This document shows, in pieces, positions 38,321-47,706 of a DNA stretch of 64,000 nucleotides. The stretch covers positions 1-64,000 of the forward strand of contig JAJYXU010000062.1 of assembly GCA_021801605.1 (NCBI GenBank), given 5' to 3'. A program made the translations under genes and the position numbers. A model generated the notes under the pieces. The model was given only the letters and a program-made list of their open reading frames with translations. It ran no database searches and was not told the DNA's origin. Numbering within the stretch: position 1 is the stretch's first letter; each line of letters opens with the position of its first letter. The DNA is from Bacteroidota bacterium. Its GTDB lineage: Bacteria; Bacteroidota; Ignavibacteria; Ignavibacteriales; Melioribacteraceae.

Positions 38321-39586
38321 ATGAAAAATCATTTCAAACTAATTCTCGTTCTTGGATTATTCATTTTTATGTCTCAAAGTATCTTTGCAACGGATGGTTA
38401 TTTTCGTCATGGTTACGGAATAAAATATTCCGCGCTTGCCGGTGCAGGCTCTGCACTATCATTAAGTTCTATTGGCGCTGCAACAAATCCGGCAAGTCTT
38501 GCAACACTTGGTAATCGTTTTGATTTTGATCTTGCTATCTTCAGCCCCGCCCGTCAATTCACTGTTACAGGTAATCCATCAGGATTTCCCGGAACCTTTG
38601 GAATGATGCCCGGGACAGTAGAAAGTGAATCAAATTATTTCCCGATGCCAACGCTTGGCGCCAGCTATCAATTAAATAATGATATGGTTATTGGTTTAGT
38701 TCTTTACGGCAACGGCGGGATGAACACAGATTATCCTAAACAAATATTTGGAGATCCAACATCACCCGGTACCGGTGTTAACTTGGAACAGCTCTTCACC
38801 GGTTTAACTTACGCTGTAAAGGTTGGCGAGAATCAATCACTTGGTGTAACCGGATTATTCGGTTTCCAAAGATTTTCTGCAAAAGGTTTGGTTGCATTCT
38901 CAATGTTTTCGAGTGATGCGAAAAGCTTAACAGGTAACAGAGTAAGCACATCAACAGGTTTCGGAGTACGTTTAGGTTATCAAGGAACGTTTGCAAAACA
39001 CTTAATGGTTGGCGCATCATATCAAACAAAAATGAGCATGAGCGAGTTTGATGGCTATAAAGGATTATTTGCCGAGAAAGGCGATTTTGATGTTCCTGCA
39101 AACTGGGTTGTTGGAGTTGCAACAGATGTTGTAAAAGATTTCACATTCGCATTAGATGTACAACAAATTCTTTATAGCGGAGTTAAATCAATTAGCAATC
39201 CAATGATGCCAAATATGATGATAGCTTCTCTTGGAGCGGATAACGGTGCCGGTTTTGGCTGGAAGGATATGACAATCGTAAAATTTGGCGTGATGTATAC
39301 AGGCGTTCAAGACTGGACATTTATGGGCGGTTTCTCATACGGTAAGCAGCCAATTGGCGAAACAGAAGTTATGTTTAATATTCTTGCACCCGGCGTAATT
39401 GAGAGCCACATTACATTTGGTGTTTCAAAGATGGTTACAAAAACAAATGAATTGAACTTAGCATTCATGTATGCTTTACCGAAAGAAGTCACCGGTGCAA
39501 ATCCTTTGGAAGCTCCGGGACGTCAGACAATAGGTTTAAAGATGAGCCAATGGCAATTAGAAGTCGGTTACGCATTTAGTTTCTAA
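38321..39586 (+). CDS. OmpP1/FadL-family outer membrane transport protein
   Basis: Signal peptide from ATG 38321; GYGIKYSALAGAGSALSLSSIGAATNPASLA; terminal aromatic WQLEVGYAFSF; ORF-track N-terminus from 38084 is repeat-derived. Confidence 0.85.
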   Translation: MKNHFKLILVLGLFIFMSQSIFATDGYFRHGYGIKYSALAGAGSALSLSSIGAATNPASLATLGNRFDFDLAIFSPARQFTVTGNPSGFPGTFGMMPGTVESESNYFPMPTLGASYQLNNDMVIGLVLYGNGGMNTDYPKQIFGDPTSPGTGVNLEQLFTGLTYAVKVGENQSLGVTGLFGFQRFSAKGLVAFSMFSSDAKSLTGNRVSTSTGFGVRLGYQGTFAKHLMVGASYQTKMSMSEFDGYKGLFAEKGDFDVPANWVVGVATDVVKDFTFALDVQQILYSGVKSISNPMMPNMMIASLGADNGAGFGWKDMTIVKFGVMYTGVQDWTFMGGFSYGKQPIGETEVMFNILAPGVIESHITFGVSKMVTKTNELNLAFMYALPKEVTGANPLEAPGRQTIGLKMSQWQLEVGYAFSF

Positions 39587-39597
39587 AATTTTCTTTG

Positions 39598-39655
39598 TGT
39601 CTCTGTGTCTCTGCGGTGAAAAAGTAAACCACAGAGGCGCAGAGTCACAGAGGAA
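39598..39655. repeat. Hairpin repeat tgtgtctctgtgtctctgcggtg / ccacagaggcgcagagtcacagagg between convergent genes
   Basis: Inverted repeat spanning the gap and the 3' end of the 39645 minus ORF; possible bidirectional terminator. Confidence 0.55.
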
Positions 39656-40124
39656 ACTCAAACATCTCGAATCTTCCTTTCAAACCATACTGCTCAACAA
39701 ACTTTTCGAGCATTGAATCGCGCACTACACACAAAATCTTTCCGCTGAACTTTTCATTCTCCTCAAAAATTTTAGTTATGATTGGTTCAAGTCCGTTACC
39801 ATCAAATTCCAGTGGACCGATTTCATCAATGATCAGCCAATCTAAGCTTTTATCTAAGGAATTAAGCAAAACATTTTGAGCCCAGATAAAAACATCTTTA
39901 CTAAAACGGTAAGTTCCGATTTTAATTACGTTCTCATCTGTGGCATTCGGCGGGACTTCCAGCATTTTGAGAGAGCGTGAAGCGATATGATATATAAATC
40001 GTTTTTCATCAATGACGGGTTGAAAAATTCCATCGATATTTTTTTGTGAAGCCGCCCAATGCATCAAGCGTGTTGTCTTGCCCGTGTGAACTGGTCCGGT
40101 AAGTATGAAAATCTTTTTAGTCAA
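39645..40124 (-). CDS. P-loop nucleoside-triphosphatase (THEP1-like)
   Basis: ILTGPVHTGKTTRLMHW Walker A; WLIIDEIGPLEFDGNGL Walker B. Confidence 0.8.
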   Translation of the reverse strand: MTKKIFILTGPVHTGKTTRLMHWAASQKNIDGIFQPVIDEKRFIYHIASRSLKMLEVPPNATDENVIKIGTYRFSKDVFIWAQNVLLNSLDKSLDWLIIDEIGPLEFDGNGLEPIITKIFEENEKFSGKILCVVRDSMLEKFVEQYGLKGRFEMFEFPL

Positions 40125-41214
40125 TTTTAATTTCTGCTAAAAGTAAAAGTGCAAGTGAATCTGCTAAAAATTTTCTAATTCTTTTGGTTCCTTTCTCAAG
40201 AGAAGACATTCTCCAGCAGAAATTTATTATCCGCTTAAAACTGGGGAATAAGACAGTAATTTGATTCATCTCCGAAGCATGCTTAAAATTATTCCTTTCA
40301 AGAAATTTCTTGAAATGTTTAAGAACAAAAGGAGAAATAATAGAAAACCAGAAAAATGTTATTACAATTGCACGAGCCAAAGTAAACATAATTTCGTAAG
40401 CACGGTTTTTGCCAAGCTGTGGAGAGTAAAATGAAAGAATCATCAGAACAATTAAAAATAAAAAGATTCCTGATGATCTTTTCCACCAGCTTTTCTTCTT
40501 TTTTGTTTTTTTGAAATAATCTTGATCTTCCTCAAAGTCAATTATCATTCTCCCAAATGATTTCGATTTCGATATAAGCCATTTTGGAATTAGCGCAGCT
40601 TTTATGCCAATATATATTCCGGCTAAAATATGAATGCCGGTATAAATTGAAACCATTACAATACTAAAGCTGAAAGTCGGCGATTGCTTTATGATAGGAA
40701 TTTGTGAAAATACAAAATCAACAAATAAGTCAATGGATTTCCATAATCCGGTTCCGAATATTAGCGAGAGAAGAATTAATTTTTGCAGAGCCGAAAAAAG
40801 TAAAGAAAAAAGTCCAAGCAACAACGCTGCCGCACGTTCATACTTGATTAGTGAAAAAAATAAATAACCAAGAGCTCCTTGAAGTGCTACGGCAAAATAT
40901 GCTGTTATGGGAGAGTAAGGACTAACAAATGCTTTTACTAATATGACGATTAGCGTAGCTCTCAGAATTGATAACTTATCATTTGAATAGTGAGCAATTA
41001 GAGTAATAAAAATTACCGCCGCTCCGCCGAGAAACAATCCGGTAAGAGGAATTTTTAATGCATGAAGTATTCCGCCGAATGCAGCTTCACTGAATCCCCA
41101 AAGAGCAACTATGCGTTGAATTTTTAAGGGAATAGTTTCATTAAAATTCTTTCTAAGCTCCACTAAAGGTTTTTCGGTCTGCAAAATATTTTTATTTGCC
41201 TTTCTTCTTATCAA
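40117..41214 (-). CDS. Hypothetical multi-pass membrane protein
   Basis: Several TM stretches; overlaps NTPase gene. Confidence 0.6.
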   Translation of the reverse strand: MIRRKANKNILQTEKPLVELRKNFNETIPLKIQRIVALWGFSEAAFGGILHALKIPLTGLFLGGAAVIFITLIAHYSNDKLSILRATLIVILVKAFVSPYSPITAYFAVALQGALGYLFFSLIKYERAAALLLGLFSLLFSALQKLILLSLIFGTGLWKSIDLFVDFVFSQIPIIKQSPTFSFSIVMVSIYTGIHILAGIYIGIKAALIPKWLISKSKSFGRMIIDFEEDQDYFKKTKKKKSWWKRSSGIFLFLIVLMILSFYSPQLGKNRAYEIMFTLARAIVITFFWFSIISPFVLKHFKKFLERNNFKHASEMNQITVLFPSFKRIINFCWRMSSLEKGTKRIRKFLADSLALLLLAEIKID

Positions 41215-41515
41215 GAATATCGTCCATCCAGCTCATCACAGCCATCGAAGCTGGAAAGCCGATTGTTGGAATAGAAAGAAGTGCAACTTGGCGTATCTCT
41301 TTCTTTGTAAGTTTAGCTTTTAATGCTTTTCTAACCTGTGCGTGAACAGCGCCTTCCATCTTAGCTCCGGCTGAAATTGCAAGTTTAACTAACGCGCGTT
41401 CTTTTTCAGTCAGAGATCCTTCTTTATGAATTGCATCGCCAAGTGTTTCGTAAGCAACTGCAATCTCCGGATATTCTTTTAGAAATCTTTCAAATCTTTT
41501 TGGAAGAGTTGACAT
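41192..41515 (-). CDS. AhpD/carboxymuconolactone decarboxylase-like protein
   Basis: LTEKERALVKLAISAGAKMEGAVHAQVRKALKAKLTKKEIRQVALLSIPTIGFPAS. Confidence 0.8.
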   Translation of the reverse strand: MSTLPKRFERFLKEYPEIAVAYETLGDAIHKEGSLTEKERALVKLAISAGAKMEGAVHAQVRKALKAKLTKKEIRQVALLSIPTIGFPASMAVMSWMDDILDKKKGK

Positions 41516-41605
41516 GCAGACCTCATTGTAATTATTGATTGCAAATTAATCCAAAAATGTTGTTTCTGCAATTTGATTATGAAGAGGAATAATCAATCAC
41601 TCTAA

Positions 41606-42628
41606 ATGAAAAGTTTTTGTATTTTTAAATTAATAAAATGCATTGAGGAATTATTGAAAGTTTTAGTTACAGGCGGTGCCGGTTATATCGGTTCGCATTT
41701 TGTTAAGTTGCTTATTGATAAAGGGCATCAATCGCTTGTCATTGATAATTTGTCGCGCGGACATAAAGAAGCTGTTCCTCAAAATGTTCTATTTGAAGAT
41801 GTTGACATTCTAGACACAGAAGCTCTTTCTTACACAATTAGAACTTATTTGCCGGATGCAGTGGTTCATTTTGCAGCATTTGCTTATGTGGGAGAGTCAG
41901 TTGAAAATCCGGGAATTTATTATCAGAACAATGTTGCCGGGAGTTTGAATTTGATCCGGCTTTGTGCTGAGAACGGCGTTAAAAATTTTATCTTCTCTTC
42001 TACATGTTCAATCTACGGTAATCCTACTAAAATTCCGATATCAGAAGAGCAGCCGTCAAATCCAATCAATCCATATGCAAACACAAAATTGATAATTGAA
42101 ATGATGCTGAAAGATTTTGAAACCGCAAGCGGAATGAAACATGTTGCGTTACGTTATTTTAATGCTGCCGGGGCTGATCCATCCGGTTCAATTGGAGAAA
42201 GCCACAATCCGGAACCCCATTTAATCCCGATAATATTAAAAGCTGCATTGGGAGAAAGAAAAAAAGTTTCCGTTTTTGGAAATGATTATGAAACAACCGA
42301 CGGAACATGTATACGTGATTATATACATGTGAATGATTTGGCTGATGCACATTTGAAAGCAATTGATTACTTGATTAACGGGAACGAATCAACTATAATT
42401 AATTTAGGAACGGGAAAAGGAAATTCTGTTCTTGAAATAATTGCAAAAGCAAAAACAATTACTAATAAAGAAATTCCATTTGAAATTGCTGAAAGACGCG
42501 CCGGAGATCCGGCAGTGCTTGTAGCTGATAATAAAAAAGCTAAAGAAGTTTTAGATTGGACGCCGAAAAATTCAATTGAAAAAATTATAGAAACAGCGTG
42601 GCGCTGGCATCAAAATCCAAAATACTGA
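41606..42628 (+). CDS. galE: UDP-glucose 4-epimerase
   Basis: VLVTGGAGYIGSHFVKLLIDKGH; SSTCSIYGNP; NPYANTK; start likely near 41650. Confidence 0.9.
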   Translation: MKSFCIFKLIKCIEELLKVLVTGGAGYIGSHFVKLLIDKGHQSLVIDNLSRGHKEAVPQNVLFEDVDILDTEALSYTIRTYLPDAVVHFAAFAYVGESVENPGIYYQNNVAGSLNLIRLCAENGVKNFIFSSTCSIYGNPTKIPISEEQPSNPINPYANTKLIIEMMLKDFETASGMKHVALRYFNAAGADPSGSIGESHNPEPHLIPIILKAALGERKKVSVFGNDYETTDGTCIRDYIHVNDLADAHLKAIDYLINGNESTIINLGTGKGNSVLEIIAKAKTITNKEIPFEIAERRAGDPAVLVADNKKAKEVLDWTPKNSIEKIIETAWRWHQNPKY

Positions 42629-43185
42629 GGTATAGATTGCAATTCGAAAAAACTTTTATAGACGGGTTGATTGTAATTACACCCGATATTTTTTATGATG
42701 AACGCGGTTACTTTTTTGAATCATTCAACCGAAAAAAATTTGCAGATGGCGGAATTGATAAAACATTTGTCCAGGATAACATTTCTAAATCTGTGAAAGG
42801 AACAGTCCGCGGTTTGCATTATCAAATTGGTGAATATGCTCAAGGTAAATTATGCAGCGTTATAGTTGGAAAAGTTTTAGATGTTGCCGTTGATATCCGT
42901 TTCGGCTCACCAACATTTGGAAAATATTTTTCAGTTGAATTAAATGATGAAACAAAAAATCAATTGTGGATTCCACCGGGATTTGCTCACGGTTTTTCTG
43001 TCCTTTCCGATTCAGCGGTTTTTAGTTACAAATGTTCGGCTCTTTATAACAAACAATCTGAACGTGCAATTCTATTCAACGATTCTGAACTGATGATTGA
43101 TTGGAAAGTTGATAAGCCGATCGTTTCGGAAAAAGATTTACAAGCAAAACTTTTTAAGGAAATTGAAAAAGATTTTCTCTACTAA
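42598..43185 (+). CDS. rfbC: dTDP-4-dehydrorhamnose 3,5-epimerase
   Basis: DERGYFFESFNRKKF, FVQDNISKSVKGTVRGLHYQ, WIPPGFAHGFSVLSD. Confidence 0.95.
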   Translation: MALASKSKILRYRLQFEKTFIDGLIVITPDIFYDERGYFFESFNRKKFADGGIDKTFVQDNISKSVKGTVRGLHYQIGEYAQGKLCSVIVGKVLDVAVDIRFGSPTFGKYFSVELNDETKNQLWIPPGFAHGFSVLSDSAVFSYKCSALYNKQSERAILFNDSELMIDWKVDKPIVSEKDLQAKLFKEIEKDFLY

Positions 43186-43202
43186 TATTCACGGGGTCAA
43201 AA

Positions 43203-44531
43203 ATGAATATATCGGTAATTGGAACTGGTTATGTCGGTCTCGTAAGCGGAACGTGCTTTGCCGAGATGGGTAACCAGGTTATTTGTGTTGATAACAATCA
43301 AGAAAAATTGAAGAAGCTTAAAGCCGGTGTAATTACAATTTATGAACCCGGTTTGGAAATGTTGTTCAAAAGAAATATTGAGAAGAAAAGGATAATCTTC
43401 ACCGACGATTTAAAAAAAGCTGTACTTGAATCTGAGATGATATTTCTTTGTCTTCCAACTCCGCAGGATGAGAATGGTTCTGCCGAACTGAAATATGTTT
43501 TTGGAGTTGTTGAAGAGATAGGAAATATTCTGAAAGCTGCCGTAACTAAGGATTTTAAGATTATCGTAAATAAAAGCACGGTGCCTGTTGGAACTTCTGC
43601 CGAATTGACAAGAATTATTGAGAAGCATGGAATCAAAAATTTTGAGGTTGTTTCTAATCCGGAATTTTTACGTGAAGGGTTTGCTGTAGATGATTTTATG
43701 AAACCCGATAGAATTGTTGTTGGTTCGCGCACTCAAAAAGTATTTGAAAAAATGTGCACTCTTTATGAACCGTTTGTTCGTCAAGGTAATCCGATATTGG
43801 AAATGGATCCGGAAAGTTCCGAAGTAACAAAGTATGCCGCTAACTCATACCTTGCAATGCGCATAACTTACATGAATGAGCTTGCAAATTTTTGCGAGTC
43901 GGTTGGTGCAAATGTTGATCTGGTTAGGAAAGGGATTGGTGCCGATACTCGAATTGGAAAAAGATTTCTCTTCCCGGGCATTGGTTACGGAGGATCGTGT
44001 TTTCCTAAAGATGTGAATGCACTCATTAAAACTTCAGAAGAACACAATTCACCAATTCGATTGCTCAAAGTTGTTGATGAAGTTAACAAGCTTCAAAAAC
44101 TAATTCTTGTAAAAAAAGTTTTGAAACATTTCGATCGTGATATAAAAGGTAAGAAGTTTGCTGTCTGGGGATTGGCTTTCAAGCCGAATACAGATGATAT
44201 GCGGGAAGCACCGTCTATCACAATCATTAAAGAACTTGTGCGTCTTGGCGCTAAAGTATCTGCTTACGATCCGGCTGCAATGGATAACGCTAAATATTAT
44301 TTAGATGATATTCTTGAGTACTCTCAAGATCAGTATGAGGTTCTTAAAAATGCGGATGCACTTTTAACTTTGACCGAATGGAATGAATTTCGTAACCCGG
44401 ATTTTGATCGTATCAAATCCGAATTAAAGTTACCTATAATATTTGACGGACGAAATATTTATGATGCAAAGAAGATGGAGGAAATGGGATTTACGTATTA
44501 CAGTATTGGAAGAAAAGCGGTAGGTATTTAA
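43203..44531 (+). CDS. UDP-glucose 6-dehydrogenase
   Basis: MNISVIGTGYVGLVSGTCFAEMGN; FLFPGIGYGGSCFPKDVNALI; WGLAFKPNTDDMREAPS. Confidence 0.95.
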   Translation: MNISVIGTGYVGLVSGTCFAEMGNQVICVDNNQEKLKKLKAGVITIYEPGLEMLFKRNIEKKRIIFTDDLKKAVLESEMIFLCLPTPQDENGSAELKYVFGVVEEIGNILKAAVTKDFKIIVNKSTVPVGTSAELTRIIEKHGIKNFEVVSNPEFLREGFAVDDFMKPDRIVVGSRTQKVFEKMCTLYEPFVRQGNPILEMDPESSEVTKYAANSYLAMRITYMNELANFCESVGANVDLVRKGIGADTRIGKRFLFPGIGYGGSCFPKDVNALIKTSEEHNSPIRLLKVVDEVNKLQKLILVKKVLKHFDRDIKGKKFAVWGLAFKPNTDDMREAPSITIIKELVRLGAKVSAYDPAAMDNAKYYLDDILEYSQDQYEVLKNADALLTLTEWNEFRNPDFDRIKSELKLPIIFDGRNIYDAKKMEEMGFTYYSIGRKAVGI

Positions 44532-44590
44532 TACACTCAATCATGCCCATGATCATGAGCAAGATCAAGAGCATGAAGGATGTTCGCAAA

Positions 44591-45718
44591 CTATGTATTC
44601 AAAATCTTCTCATAATACTCAACGTACTTTGGTACAATCAAGTTCTTGTCAAAATTATTAACTGCACGGTCGTGCGAATTTTTAGAAAACGCTTTATATC
44701 TCTTTTCGTTAGTGAATAATTCAATTGCATATTTCGCCATCCGGTCAATATCACCGATTTCGGCAATATAACCGGTCTCGTTGTGAATATTTAATTCCGG
44801 CAGTCCGCCAACGGATGTACTAACTACCGGAATTCCGCACGCCATTGCCTCGAGTGCAGATAGACCAAAACTTTCTGATTGTGACGGCATTAGAAATAGA
44901 TCTGACGCATTCAAAATTTCAACAAGACCATCTTGCTTGCCGAGAAATATAACATCCTTCTGTAAATCAAGATCGCGCGCAAGATGTTCACAATCCGATC
45001 TTTCCGGACCATCGCCAACAAGAACTAATTTTGTAGGAACTTCTTTTTTCACTTTTTCAAGAACTCGAATTGTATCGGCAACTCTTTTAACTTGCCGAAA
45101 ATTTGAAGTATGAACCAAAACTTTTTCGCCACCGGGCGCTATATGTCTGCGGAAAATTTCACTGTCTTGTTTTCTATATTTATCAATATCAATGAAGTTA
45201 TAAATAACCTCAATTTCCTTTTCGATATTGTAATTAGTCAGTGTTTTTTCTTTTAAAAAACGGGAAACGGCAGTAACGCCATTGCTCTCTTCAATGCTGA
45301 ATTTTACAAGAGGCATAAATGATGGTTCAAGACCAACAAGAGTAATATCGGTTCCATGCAGCGTTGTGATGAATTTTAAGTTTTTATTTGATTTGCGCAA
45401 AACTTGCTGGGCAAGATAAGCGCTGACGGCGTGCGGTATTGCATAATGTACATGCATTAAATCCAGGTCTTCAAACTCAAATACTTCCAACATTTTGCTC
45501 GTCAGTGCCAGATCATAGAGAGAATGTTCAAATAATGGATAAGTGCTAAGTTCTACCTCGTGAAAAAAAACATTTTCATAAAATCCGGTTAGTCTATGGG
45601 GAATGGCGTAGCTGATAAAATGAACTTGATGCCCGAGTGATGCCAATGCCAAGCCCAGTTCTGTAGCAACAACACCGCTGCCGCCGTATGTAGGATAACA
45701 TGTAATTCCAATTTTCAT
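44591..45718 (-). CDS. bshA: N-acetyl-alpha-D-glucosaminyl L-malate synthase BshA-like glycosyltransferase
   Basis: MKIGITCYPTYGGSGVVATELGLALASLGHQVHFISYAIPHRL; GT4 ESFGLSALEAMACGIPVVSTSVGGLPE. Confidence 0.9.
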   Translation of the reverse strand: MKIGITCYPTYGGSGVVATELGLALASLGHQVHFISYAIPHRLTGFYENVFFHEVELSTYPLFEHSLYDLALTSKMLEVFEFEDLDLMHVHYAIPHAVSAYLAQQVLRKSNKNLKFITTLHGTDITLVGLEPSFMPLVKFSIEESNGVTAVSRFLKEKTLTNYNIEKEIEVIYNFIDIDKYRKQDSEIFRRHIAPGGEKVLVHTSNFRQVKRVADTIRVLEKVKKEVPTKLVLVGDGPERSDCEHLARDLDLQKDVIFLGKQDGLVEILNASDLFLMPSQSESFGLSALEAMACGIPVVSTSVGGLPELNIHNETGYIAEIGDIDRMAKYAIELFTNEKRYKAFSKNSHDRAVNNFDKNLIVPKYVEYYEKILNT

Positions 45719-45816
45719 TTTGTCTTTCTATTTTTTACGATGAAGTTCTAATTCACTATCTTAGTAATAAACAATAACCTTATTAACTACGTTCAAAATA
45801 CGTCTTTTTTAATTCA

Positions 45817-46689
45817 ATGAAAATTTTACTGATCGGACACTCGATTATTGATCATTTTGACGAATCTGGAAATGAAATTTCCAAACCTGGCGGAATATTT
45901 TATTCTGCACTTGGAATTTTATCTTTAGCCGGAGCTGAAGATGAGATCTATCTTCTTACATGCCGGAATGAAAAATCATTTCATCTGTTTAAGAAATTGT
46001 ATTCAAAAGCTAATCTGACATTCATTAACGAAGTTGAAAAGATGCCGGAGGTGCTTCTTAAAATATCCGGGTTTGGTGAACGAGAAGAAACATATAAAAA
46101 CTTGTCTTCGCAACTTTCAATAGACAAAGTAAAAGACTGGAATCAGTTTAACGGCATCTTAATTAACATGATAACCGGTTTCGATATTTCGCTCGATCAA
46201 TTAAAAACTACCCGGAAAAATTTCAACGGTACAATTTATTTTGATGTTCATACGCTTTCACGCGGAGTAGGTGCAAATATGGAGCGGGAATTCCGCCCGA
46301 TTCCACAAATAAGAGAATGGTTGTCTAATATAGATATTCTTCAATGCAATGAGAACGAACTCAAAACAATTGTTCAAGACAAAGATGAATTTAATTGTGC
46401 AAAAGAAATTTTTCAATTTGGACCTCAAATAATAATTATTACAAAAGGAGAGAAAGGAGTACAAACTTTTTTTCTTGAAAACAGAGAAATTAAATCGCTC
46501 TTTCTTAAAGCCGAACAAGTTGATGCTACAAATAAAATTGGCTGCGGAGATATTTTTGGGGCGGTCTTCTTTTATTCATATATTTCTACAAGAGATGTTA
46601 ACAAATCGCTTAGGTACGCAAATAAAGCGGGGGCTATGGCGGCGGCAAAAAACTTAACAACGAAAAGAGAAATCAGATTGAATGATTAG
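45817..46689 (+). CDS. PfkB-family carbohydrate kinase
   Basis: GKPGG-like start; IIITKGEKGVQTF..KIGCGDIFGAVFFY (D-T/I-x-GAGD-like). Confidence 0.75.
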   Translation: MKILLIGHSIIDHFDESGNEISKPGGIFYSALGILSLAGAEDEIYLLTCRNEKSFHLFKKLYSKANLTFINEVEKMPEVLLKISGFGEREETYKNLSSQLSIDKVKDWNQFNGILINMITGFDISLDQLKTTRKNFNGTIYFDVHTLSRGVGANMEREFRPIPQIREWLSNIDILQCNENELKTIVQDKDEFNCAKEIFQFGPQIIIITKGEKGVQTFFLENREIKSLFLKAEQVDATNKIGCGDIFGAVFFYSYISTRDVNKSLRYANKAGAMAAAKNLTTKREIRLND

Positions 46690-47596
46690 CGGTGATTTAA
46701 TAAAAAAGAGAATTTTGATTATTGGTTCTAATGGAATGCTTGGACAGCGACTCGCAGAATTTTTTCGCTCTAACGATAAAATTGAACTCCTTTGCACTTC
46801 GGTAGAAAATGAATCTCTCATTCCGGAAATTAATTATAAGCAATTGGATATCACGCAAAAAAATAAAGTTCGTGAAATCATTCTTGGTTTCTTCCCAGAT
46901 TTTGTGATTAACACTGCGGCTTTTACTAATGTTGATAATTCCGAAATTGAAAAAGAAACTGCATGGAAAATTAATGTTAACGGTCCGGAAAATATTGCAC
47001 ACTATTGCTGGACTATTGACGCACATTTAATTCATATCTCTACAGATTATATTTTTGATGGTAAGAATGGGCCATACACCGAAGAAGACAAACCATGTCC
47101 CATTGGTTATTACGGAAGAACAAAACTTGCAAGTGAAAATTCTATCCGGGCAAGCGGTGCACGCTTTACAGTTGTACGTACAAATATTTTATACGGTACT
47201 GCTAAATATAGCCGTGCGGATTTTGTAAAATGGGTAATAACTTCATTACGTTCTCAACAAATAATCCGTATTGTTACAGATCAGATTGGCAACCCAACGT
47301 ATATTGATGATATAGTGTCTGCCATCAATAAAGTGATTGAATTAAAGAAAGAAGGGATCTATAACATCGGCGGAATTGAAATGTTATCCAGATTTGATTT
47401 CACTATGCGCATAGCCAAATATTTTGGTCTGGATGAAAAATTAATCTTCCCAATTCTCACAAAAGATTTAAACCAGCCCGCACATCGTCCTCTAAAATCC
47501 GGGCTCATCACACTCAAGGCAGAAACTGAACTGGATTATAAGCCACATTCAATAGAGGAAACGTTTGAGCTTATTAAAAAAGGACTCAATTTGTAA
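46682..47596 (+). CDS. rfbD: dTDP-4-dehydrorhamnose reductase-like SDR
   Basis: ILIIGSNGMLGQRLAEFF; HISTDYIFDGKNGPYTEEDKPCPIGYYGRTKLASE. Confidence 0.85.
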   Translation: MISGDLIKKRILIIGSNGMLGQRLAEFFRSNDKIELLCTSVENESLIPEINYKQLDITQKNKVREIILGFFPDFVINTAAFTNVDNSEIEKETAWKINVNGPENIAHYCWTIDAHLIHISTDYIFDGKNGPYTEEDKPCPIGYYGRTKLASENSIRASGARFTVVRTNILYGTAKYSRADFVKWVITSLRSQQIIRIVTDQIGNPTYIDDIVSAINKVIELKKEGIYNIGGIEMLSRFDFTMRIAKYFGLDEKLIFPILTKDLNQPAHRPLKSGLITLKAETELDYKPHSIEETFELIKKGLNL

Positions 47597-47706
47597 CTCT
47601 TCCTTCTTATTCTTCGATTTACAATCTTATATAAACGGAATCATTTTTCCCCTTTCGCTTTTTATCTTTATTGATTAGTTTTCAGTAGAAAGAAAATAGA
47701 GTAGTT

